Source of the DNA: Salvator merianae
Lineage: Eukaryota; Chordata; Lepidosauria; Squamata; Teiidae
Assembly (NCBI GenBank): GCA_003586115.2
Contig: QVOM02000073.1
Coordinates: 37,746,876-37,810,875, forward strand
Direction: 5' to 3'
Length of the DNA: 64,000 nucleotides
The notes beneath the pieces are model-generated. The model saw nothing but the letters and a program-made list of their open reading frames with translations, did not search any database and had not been told where the DNA came from. The position numbers and the translations under genes were made by a program. Positions 51,401 through 60,296 of this stretch are shown here, piece after piece; position 1 is the first letter of the stretch; every line of letters begins with the position of its first letter.

Positions 51401-52035
51401 CACTGTAGTCTTTCCCACCTGTTTGCTTCCTTATTTGTATCCCATTTTTCAAACTAATAACTTTCCAAAATAACTTTCATTGAGAGAAACATGTTATGAA
51501 AACAGCATAATACAATGATGGGAGCCAAACCAAGCATTAAACTAAAGAAGAAAAACAACGCACTAAGAATAGCATGCTCAATTATAAAATGTTTTCCAGA
51601 ACAAAATATCTTCAAGCTGCATTCAGAAATAAAAAGAGTAAGACTGTTGATTCTTTATCTGGAGATAATTCCTCAGTTGTGGCACCATCACTGAAAAGGT
51701 CATGTCTGCTGTTCATCCATTGAATCCTAAGCAATGTTTAGAGCAGATCCATTTAGAAAAAAATGTGTTTTAAAAGTAATCTGGCCCCTGGCTACTTAAG
51801 GGCTGAAATGCTGTCAAAAAAACCTTCAGCCCAGTAATTAAATGTTAACTTATGCAACTGAAGTACAAAGGGACGTAATATGATCTGGCACTTTGCTCCT
51901 ACTGGTATGCTGGCAGTTGCATTTTGAAGCTGTTTGTTTAAGGACACTGCAATGATTATTTTTTATTCTCAGACAAGCTTAGAAGATCTTAAATAGTCCC
52001 TCTTCTCTTTTTATTATCTCTTGTTGTTCTACAAA
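45451..52035. other. Intergenic DNA, no gene seen
   Basis: It holds the SINE at 48625-48790 and a weak degenerate repeat at about 47105-47235 (CTGAACATC...AGAGGTG...TTTCCCTCA, ~40-bp units). No exon recognised. Confidence 0.5.
48625..48790 (-). mobile_element. tRNA-derived SINE, antisense, same family
   Basis: CTATGTAGTTTTCTTGGCAG and AGATACAGAAGTATTTC match the 38220-38265 segment, followed by a decayed B box (GGGGCTTGAAACAGCAACC). A 20-bp direct duplication (ACACTCCCTTCAAGCCAG) lies at the right end. Confidence 0.6.
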
Positions 52036-53114
52036 GGGCACGGTCAGGCATCATAGGGATAATTCGTACTGGGAGAGAATGAGGATTGAGTACCTGTTCC
52101 AGTCGTTCCCACGTTTGTATTTTAACACAGACTCAATTCAGACTTGCCCATTCTCACTTCTCATTTTTCCCATGCTCAGCATGAGAAAACCGTACCTTTC
52201 TCTATCCACTCCTCTCCAAATTCCCTCCCTGTGCAGTCAGCAATTGGATGCAGTCCCAACATTTAAATCATGACTTCACAGGGGTGGGAAAGTCAAACTC
52301 CACCCTCTGTATTTTCCTGCTGCTGCCTCAGAACATGGATTCCATTGACGGTGTTCTTGGCCATTCACTATTTGTTCTTTCTTCCCCTCCAGCCTTTATC
52401 CACCCAAGCACATCTTCAGTTCCACATCTACCACACAATAATGTTTCTTAAAGGGCAGATTCCAGTTTCTTCCCTGTTGTAACTGCAGTTTGCTCAATTT
52501 CAGAGCAGCGTGTAAGAGGGGAGGGCTAAGTGAAAAGAGGGGAACATGTGGGAGAATCAATAATCGTAATAGTGGAGTTAGTGCTCAGCAAATGGACTCC
52601 ACCTCCCCTCCCCTGAGGCATCCACAGTGGTATGTGTTCTACAATGAATTTGTGTAGTGCAGATGGCAACATTGATGGTATTATGGGTCATTGTTGGAGT
52701 CAGAGGACTGCCCCCCAACCAGGCACAGCTGGAGCATACACCAACCAGCATGCACTCCCACTCCCAGCATTCTTGAAGAAAACGAATAGGTTGTACTGTG
52801 CTTGTTTGTCCTAGAGCCACAGAAGCACAGTGCCAGTTTTGCGTAAAAGTCCTCTTTTAATGAAAGAAAACATTGTTTCCCTTGTGTATTGCCAAAGGAA
52901 AAGGATGGAATGGGAGAGAAAGGAAAATGCAGATACATTGTCCTTCTTCTCGCAGGGACTGGAGAGAAAGGAGGAGGCATGCATTTTGAGAGTGGACAGT
53001 GGTGCCCACCCAACTGTAGAACAGGGTGTTGCCCAAGGCAAACAAAGGATAGTTTCCACTGTGTGTTCTCTTTTATTAAAAAATTCAACAGTAGAAAAAT
53101 CAAACAGTTTGAAA

Positions 53115-53712
53115 TAGGGATGTGCACGAAAGCACTTTCCCCTCTTCGCTTCACAGCACTGCGAAGCAAAAAAGCTTCATTTTCACACGAAAACGAGAGG
53201 CGCGAAAAGGGAGCCTTTCGTTTTCGTTGCGAAAATCTTCACAAAAACCGCCTGTCACAGAGGCAGCAGCACTTAACTTTAGTGATCGGCGAAGGTCTTC
53301 CCTTCGCATTGATTTTTTGCCGTTTCCGTTTCCGATCGCTCTCTCCCCCTATTCTTTCTGTGTGCGCGTGCGAGTGACGGAAGAGGGGGAATGAGAGAGT
53401 GATCGGAAACGGAGAAAAATCAATGCGAAGGGAAGACCTTCGCCGATCGCTAAAGTTAAGTGCTGCCTCTGTGACAGGCAGCACTTAACTTTACTCTGCA
53501 ACCTCTTTAAGGCTGTGAAGCTTGCAGCTTCTAGCGGCCAAAAAGAGGGAGCTTGCGGCAAATGGCGAAGGTCTTGAAGGACAGCGAAAGTCGCCAGGAC
53601 CTTCGCCATTCGCTTTCGCTGTCCCTTTTTCCCTTCGTATTTCATGCGAAGATGGCGGAAACGCCATTTTCGTGTGAAATACGAAGGGAACGAAGCTTCG
53701 TGCACATCCCTA
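53115..53712. mobile_element. 598-bp hAT-type non-autonomous transposon with 8-bp TSD
   Basis: Both ends read TAGGGATGTGCACGAA inwards (16 bp perfect). A perfect 8-bp duplication GTTTGAAA flanks it (53107-53114 and 53713-53720). An 8-bp duplication with a TAGGG-type end is the hAT signature. The interior is a long imperfect palindrome and encodes no transposase. CpG content is high, suggesting a fairly recent insertion. Long open frames on both strands are palindrome effects. Confidence 0.88.
53251..53480. repeat. Long internal inverted repeat of the hAT-type element
   Basis: Arms at about 53251-53317 and 53416-53480 are near-perfect reverse complements (left arm starts CCTGTCACAGAGGCAGC). 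Pairing continues inwards through CCGTTTCCGATC / GATCGGAAACGG. The DNA or its transcript could form a hairpin of about 100 bp. Confidence 0.85.
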
Positions 53713-54092
53713 GTTTGAAAGCGTGGAATGGGGCAATGTGGTGGAAACCAGGAAATACATTCCAGGTGCTGTTCTCTTTTCCCACCCCAATAGTGACGTT
53801 CTCACCCTCCTGAGTACAACACACACAACAAAGTCTGTTATTGGATAGGAAGAAATGGGGAGCCCTCCCTCTGCACACCCAAAAAGTATTGTTCTCTCCC
53901 ATTCTCACTTTGCAAACTAAAACAGGCTAACAATCTGAAATGGGCTGGGAACTCACCTAAACCGAATGCAAAATAGTCCTAATCTGGGCAGTTTACTCCA
54001 GAAAAAGAACAGAAAGGCAATATCTTGTCAGGACAGTTGGAACTGAAGACAGCCTGTAAACTGATTAAATGCTATGTCTGACTGTGCCCTAA

Positions 54093-56035
54093 GGGGGCTT
54101 CTAGATGAGAAACCCTCAAGCTGCCTTGTTGCAATGGCTCAAAGGTTCCATATGCAAAATCCATGCAGGAAACTTTGCCTAGGGAGGGGAGAAGGAGGAA
54201 AGGAGAAATTACACTCCACCCTCCTTTACTCTTCCCCTCATTCTTTTGCTATTTGCATAACATTCTCCCTCACATGAATAAGGCAAAGTGGGAGGTAAGA
54301 ATGTTGCACAAACTGTGTGGAATTGTCATCATCAGGGTCTGAACCAACCCCAGGGAGAATTTCCAGTCCAGGAAACAGTGGGAGAGCAAATTCAATTTGT
54401 TCCCCTGTAGACAGACCTTTCAGTGGATCTTCTTATGAGAAAATGCCTTGAAAGCTCCTTATTCCTAGGCAGCTTCTTGCAGGAAGGGTTTGGGCCCATG
54501 GTTGTCAGACGGTGTGTGTAAGCTCCTCTTCCAAATAAAGCCCCAGGTGAATCCAATGCTCTATCTAAAAAAGCCTAAGAAATAGCACTAGCACCTTGGA
54601 TTCCACCGTCTAAATTAATAAATGTGAGAATTGGAAGAGAACTTAATAAAACAACCCTATGAATATTATATTTAAATGTTTGGCCCCATTGTTTGTTTTG
54701 GATTTTGCTACATCTCATCTTTAAAAAAAAAAAAAAGAGGTTGTATGTTTTCCTCTTTTAATGCAAATTAGACTATCTGGAAAGCTTCACATCCAAAATC
54801 TTCTTAACCAAGGACACAGTCTCCCAAGAAACTAAAATTATAGTCATCTGATAATGGTGCTTCATAGTTTATGTCTGAACCATGACTATCATTGGTCATA
54901 CATCACTTGGAACTCCAGGCCTTGGCTTACTGATTAGTAGCTTTTAGATGAAGTCCGTGAAATAGAAGCTTCTCTGGCTACACACCTGTGGAAGTGCATC
55001 TTCAGATGACCTTCGGGGAGTGAAAAGCAGAAATTGAGCTGCTGGGGTTTTGAAAAGGTAGAGAGAGTAAAATGGGTGTTTGCTTTTCTTTATTTTCTTT
55101 ATCACAGGCAAAGAGAGGAAGGAAAAGGTGTATGACCAATTTTCTGGAAGTCTAGGGTACCTTGTATATAAACAAAAATTAGTCCAGCTAGTAGGTGGAA
55201 ATAAATCCTGCACCAGATCCACAATTTGAAGCAGTAACTATTGCTTAGTTGGTCATCTGTAAAATGTACTTAAGAAGTTTGTAAAATATTCAGCATGTAA
55301 GGATATATGGAGGAATAGTGCATTATATGAATATTTCATAAAGAACATGCTGGCTACTCTCTTCCACAGTAGTTTGCATGTGCAACGTGATATGAGAAAA
55401 GGTTTTCTGTGTAGGTCTTTGGGTTAAGAAATTTACCATTATATTATCCAGAGTGCACAAAAATGATCCAGTGATGTACTTTTAACAGTAAGAAGTGATA
55501 GGGGACAGATTGTATCACCCACAAGTTTCCTCCATGGCTTTAAAACAATTCACTGACGCTTGTCCCCTTATCTATGAAGCAGGAGCTACAATCTGGCCCA
55601 CCTCATCAATGTTCCCCATAAAGGACAGAGATTTTGCAGAAGTGACTAGTCATACTGCCTTCAGCATGGATCTACTGGCTCTTTCTGCCTCCTTTCGTCT
55701 CTATCTTCCCACATACTGTATGCAGACCAGTCCCAGAAGGACAGGAAGAAAATCAGAATGTGGAGGAGCCACTTTTTAGTTATTATTTACTTGTGGCAGT
55801 TCTATCCTTTCTTTTGAGGAGCTTGAAGGGTTGCTCATGATCCCTTCCATGCTATCTTGCAAGGTAGGGGAGAAACAGACTGAGAAGCAGGGCAGCCCGC
55901 CAGATGCAGACTCATCAGGTCAGAGCTCAATACTCTACCCTTCAAACAGGCAGAAGTAATTGACTAATAATTTCTTATTTCTGCAGATGCTTCAGGAGTC
56001 CAGGCAATCAGAAGGGTGAATCCTGCTGAAACTGA
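54093..56035. other. Intergenic DNA, no gene seen
   Basis: A poly-A run lies near 54721-54735. Nothing else recognised. Confidence 0.5.
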
Positions 56036-56524
56036 GGGTGTCTCCAGACAGTGAGAGGAAAATGCAGGATCTTGTTTGGATCCCACAATTGCCTCTTGCT
56101 GACCCTGCCAGATGGCAGGGCAACATCATGGAGCAAGCACAGACACTTACCTGTCTGGATGCTTGCGTCTGTGATAGGGCTGTGCATACATCTGGGTATT
56201 TTGACAGTGTGGAATACCCCAAAGTGCATGATCTCTGTCTCCAGGCATGCACGGGAGCCATTTTCAGCCTGGTTTGGCCTCACTTATGTGCAGTGACCAT
56301 TTCCAAGATGGCTTATTCTGGGAATAAGCCTCCAGACAAGGTAAGCGCTATCACTATATAGGAGAAACCTAGGTTGGGTGTTGTTTTTCCCACAATATCA
56401 TTATTGTGGGAAAAACAATAGTCCAGTATCCCAGGACTATGTTGGGGTTGCCACGGACACATGTGGCAATCCCAGCATAGTGCTGGGATAATCCCAGATT
56501 TATAGGCACTTTCTGGACACAACC
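56036..56524. mobile_element. MITE family M2, copy 2
   Basis: Ends GGGTGTCTCCAGACAG and, inverted, GGTTGTGTCCAGAAAG. The body aligns with 13191-13609 (GATCTTGTTTGGATCC, GCTGGGATAATCCCAG). A palindrome TTTTCCCACAATA/TATTGTGGGAAAA lies at about 56385-56415. Confidence 0.75.
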
Positions 56525-57566
56525 TGAAGAACTGCTTCAGGTATTCCTGCCATTAAGGCTTCAAAATCTGGCTGGTTGCATGTCCAGCAACCCTGTTCTA
56601 GCCATTATTTGTTATTTTACTTATTATTAGTACTGCAACTGTTTGCAGCTAACAATAAATAGCAACAAGGAGGTAATTTTTGGTGAGAAATCAGCATAGG
56701 TCCCAAACTATTATTGGAACTTTGTGCAGCTGTCTTAAACAACTCATCATATTTCCATTTCTCCTTTTTGCTTAGCACCATAACTTCAGTGTGTAAAGGA
56801 TCAGAGCAACATGGAAACTTTGGGAATACCCTTGGGATTTACCTGGATTATATGTAAGGAATTTTTACTCACTCATGAAGCTTTAGTAATAACAAGTTTG
56901 TCACAACATACTCAAGATCTCAGAAAGAGGACGCAACAGAATTGGACCCTCTTTCTTCCATATAAGGCATTCCTATTCTTAGTTCAGTAACATTGATTTA
57001 AGTTATATGATGTCACCATAGATGAGCCTGACTGTTTTCTCAAAGTGAGCTCTCCTGTGGCATCAGAAGACTTAGGCAAGATGTACACATCGCTGAAGTA
57101 GTGCCAGGGGAGTCTTGGAAAAGCACACTTTGCAGGATCCTGCACTTGTTGAGTACACATCCCGCAATAAGTGCTCTCAGTAGCACTGCCCTACTCTTCT
57201 GCCCTGCTGCCATTATCATCCCACCAGTACAGACCTACATGAAGCACATCCTCTAAGGCAAATAGCACAGCCCTGTTTCTGGAGACACCTAAAATGGTGA
57301 ACTTCTAGGACCATTTCCTGTGTCTTTAAAAACAGTCCCTGTCAGAAACGTCGAAGCCACAGAATGAAAGCTCCCTGGCTTTGCCATTTGTGCTGCCAAG
57401 GACAGCAGGCAGCATGTGAACAGCGTGCTTCCAATTCTCAGGGCCAGAGCAAACATTCAGGAAATAACAGCAGGAAATGCCATGGTACAGATCCTGCCTC
57501 AGTCCCCATTGCTGCTCTCACCTTTGCTACACTTTGAGTAGGTTAGCTAATAACATAGATCATATA
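56525..57566. other. Intergenic DNA, no gene seen
   Basis: No recognised exon or repeat. Confidence 0.5.
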
Positions 57567-58339
57567 CGGCCTATTCACACCTTCCACCTTAGAATTGGAT
57601 AATTATCTCATTTTAATGTGGAATAGACCCCAATGCGTGGACACCGTCTGCACGACAGGGCCTAGAAACATATCTGAAGCTGGCTACCAGCATCCGTGGT
57701 GTGAACATCGGTAGCCATGCCCGATCCTCACCACAGCAGCAACAGGCATGTGTCCAGCTGCTGCCATGGTGACTGGCAGCAGGACCGTGTGCATGCATGG
57801 TTGCTCAGTCGGGCCTGCCCCATCACATGCGCCCAATTGGGCCGAAGCAATGCCCCAATCAGCCCACACGGCCCGACTGGGGTGGCACAATCACGTAGGC
57901 CCAATGGCAGTGCTGCGATTGGACCATCACACAGGCGTGATCGGCCCATTGCGCCTGCACATGCCTCCTGGATGCTATGGCAGTGGCATAATGCTGCCAC
58001 CCACTGCCGCAGTGAGGATTGAGTACATGCCCAATCAGGCACCACAACACCGTACTGGGCATCGTATGGCCCCATCTGGTGTCGCAAGCCCGATCAGGGC
58101 ATCACAGGCCCCATTGTGCACAAGATGGCCACCATAGTGCAGGTAACCGCAAATGGAATCTTACCTGAAGTCACTATGAGCTTCAGGTAAGACTCCAGAG
58201 CACTAATTACTGCACCAGCGGTGGTAGCAGTTGGGAGTGGATGAAGCCCACTCCCAACCATTTGGGCCTCCGCCAAGTGTGGGAGCACTTGACTAGCAAG
58301 CATCCTTGATGCTTGCTAGTTGCAAGTGCAAATAGGCCC
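57567..58339. mobile_element. 773-bp GC-rich TIR element M4 with ATA duplication
   Basis: Ends CGGCCTATTCACAC and, inverted, GGGCCTATTTGCAC. Flanked by ATA at 57564-57566 and 58340-58342. The interior is far richer in GC and CpG than its surroundings, with recurring CCCAATTGGGCC / CCCGATCAGG-like phrases. Open frames up to 132 aa on both strands follow from composition. Confidence 0.7.
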
Positions 58340-58761
58340 ATATGTTGTTTTTGAGATCCCAAGTGTGGTCTAGGAACCTTCCTTTCTCTCCCACCCCACT
58401 GAATAGTGATGTTAATATTGCACCTGCACCCTCGCATGCAAGTTATGCAAGTGGGGAGATCAGATTTGTGACGTAATGGTAGGTTATTCTCTTGATTGTA
58501 AGGTAGAACATTGTTTGGGGGGGATTTGTTTATATTAGTGGCACACGCATCAGCGTCAGTAGCAGCAGAGGGAGCAACAAGAAATCTTGCTTTTGTTTTC
58601 CTCAACCAGAATGTGGAATACTGTCCTAGTTTGGCTAGATGGAAGTGAGCCCTTCAATTGCCATGCAGCTACACCTCTCCTCTGCTGTCCCATGGTCCCT
58701 AACCCTTGGCCACCACTGGATACTGCGTGGGCGTCTTTTCAGGGCTCTTTGAGGCTTTGAA

Positions 58762-58964
58762 GGCTGCGTTCACATGCAGCAAAAAAGGAGCCCTCCAAGG
58801 TGACTTAAAGATGGTTCACAGGTGAATTGTTCACAGGCCAACTGGCCCCTCCCCCTCCCATGAACATTCTTGACTAGAAATTAAAGATGGGATGAGAACA
58901 TAAGGGCCACATGTTACTATCTCCAGGGTGCTTGAGAATTTTTTTGCCACATGTGAACACAGCC
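58762..58964 (+). mobile_element. Short MITE family M1, copy 7
   Basis: Ends GGCTGCGTTCACATG and CATGTGAACACAGCC form a clear inverted repeat. The core matches the other six copies. Flanks are GAA and TAA. Confidence 0.8.
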
Positions 58965-59141
58965 TAAAATAAACTGAAAGTTAGTTGGCACTTATCAGTA
59001 GCCTGTTAGCTGGCACATGGAAAGAGATCTCTGCTTCTGAGCTTCAAATACATATTACGAATTACTGCAATTCATCAGTCCAAACAAGGAAATAAAACTA
59101 GAAATGCAATATTATAATTTTCTTCAATAGAAATGTCATAA

Positions 59142-59147
59142 TTTATT
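59142..59147 (-). terminator. DUSP1: DUSP1 poly(A) signal AATAAA
   Basis: This is the first AATAAA on the minus strand that gives a 3'UTR of the expected size. Cleavage would fall near 59115-59130. Confidence 0.65.
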
Positions 59148-59352
59148 TGGTTTGTATAAAAAAGGCATAACCATAACAAAACCCATGTCTTCTTGCATAA
59201 GAAGGAAATATATTATTTCATATCATAAATAAATCGGCACACATACAACTGTAGACGCTTCCCACCTCCCACTGCAAAAGAACACAAAAGCGCTCCTTTG
59301 TGTTGTCAGCATCAGTGCTTCAGAGAACAGTTTTAAGATGTGTTTGCAGGTT

Positions 59353-59360
59353 TACAGTAC
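59353..59360 (-). promoter_or_regulatory. DUSP1: miR-101 8-mer seed match in the DUSP1 3'UTR
   Basis: The minus strand reads GTACTGTA, the complement of miR-101 positions 2-8 plus the A opposite position 1. miR-101 control of DUSP1 is known in mammals, so this is probably the conserved site. Confidence 0.65.
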
Positions 59361-59444
59361 CCAAAAATGTTGAGGTATTTTGTTTGTTTCTTTCCAAAGA
59401 AAAGAAAAGAAAATGAAATTTCAGACTTGAATGCAACACAAACA

Positions 59445-59491
59445 CACACGTATACACTCGCTCACTTACTCACTCACTCACTCACACACAC
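59445..59491. repeat. (CACT)n/(CA)n microsatellite in the DUSP1 3'UTR
   Basis: Compound run of CACA, CTCACTTACTCACTCACTCA and CACACA, transcribed as TGAG/GTGT. Confidence 0.85.
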
Positions 59492-59925
59492 AAAATGCCA
59501 TTATACGTTAAAAATATATATATAAATAAATACGGGGACATTCATATACAAAGGAACAAAGTCACTGCTGTCTAGCACACCCAGGAATGAGAATACTGTT
59601 GGATTTGCTATTGAAACAGATCGACAGACAGAAAACCGTTAAGAGGAATATTTCAGGAGTAGAAAGCAAATGTCTTGTGTGCTTTGTCTCCTTTGTAAGC
59701 ATCCAAACCTTGGTCAACAATGCAACTTGGCAAGAGCTAGCAGAAAGGATCTGGCTTCTTGGAGCCATGCTATGCGGCTCCGTGCTGGTGTTTTGTATTG
59801 CTCTGTTTCTGCAATGAGCGGAGACTTGTGCAAGCTCATCTGCTCGTCCCCAGTTATTGCACTTCTCAGTTAACAGTAAGCGTGTAAAAAAGTCTTGGCT
59901 AGGAAGGCCAGCTTGGGCCTGCCTT

Positions 59926-60296
59926 TCAGCAGCTTGGAGAGGTGGTGATGGGGCTCTGAAGGTAGCTCAGCGCACTGGAGGAAGTGTGGACTGGGATGGA
60001 GACGGGGAAATTAAAGACTGTTGTTGTGGATGTTCCTCTGTCCAGTGCAGACATAGCAGGGCTACCAGCCTCTGCTGAGCAGTTTGGAGCAAGAACCTGG
60101 GACTCAAACTGCAGGAGTTGCCCCATGAAGCTGAAGTTAGGTGAGATGATGCTTCTTCGCTGCTTCACAAACTCAAAGGCTTCATCCAGTTTCACTCGGT
60201 TGGTCCTCATGAGGTAAGCGAGGCAGATGGTTGCTGAACGGGAGATGCCAGCTTGGCAATGCACAAACACGCGCCCACCGTCGTTTTTAACCGAGT
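59926..60296 (-). CDS. DUSP1: DUSP1 exon 4 coding part (residues 247-369 and stop)
   Basis: After a TTTCAG acceptor this exon completes the Asp codon split over the 664-bp third intron (60297-60960). It encodes the catalytic loop (Cys260, Arg266), the rest of the phosphatase fold and the Ser/Thr-rich tail ending SPITTSPSC. TGA lies at 59928-59926. Confidence 0.97.

Larger units (their letters stand above)
52036..54089 (-). mobile_element. 1.1-kb TIR element family, copy B, inverted and interrupted
   Basis: The left end GGGCACGGTCAGGCATCATAG and the right end (other strand GGGCACAGTCAGACATAGCA) match copy A in reverse orientation, and similarity runs through the body. Flanks are AAA and TAA, a decayed 3-bp duplication. 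It is split by a 598-bp hAT-type element at 53115-53712. About 310 bp near 52552-52865 have no counterpart in copy A, so either A has a deletion or B a further insertion. Confidence 0.7.
59115..59925 (-). promoter_or_regulatory. DUSP1: DUSP1 3'UTR with AU-rich elements
   Basis: The region from the stop codon to the inferred cleavage site is about 800 nt, near the size seen in other vertebrates. It contains two ATTTATTTA nonamers on the minus strand (59531-59523 and 59234-59226). Such elements bind TTP and HuR and make DUSP1 mRNA short-lived in mammals. A (TGAG)n/(GTGT)n tract lies between about 59491 and 59445. Confidence 0.8.

Noticed and set aside
52681..53705. Several 118-162 aa frames on both strands
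   Set aside because: They span transposon copy B and the palindromic hAT-type element, which opens mirrored frames.
57717..58605. Frames of 101-132 aa on both strands
   Set aside because: They lie mainly in the GC-rich TIR element, where stop codons are rare by composition.
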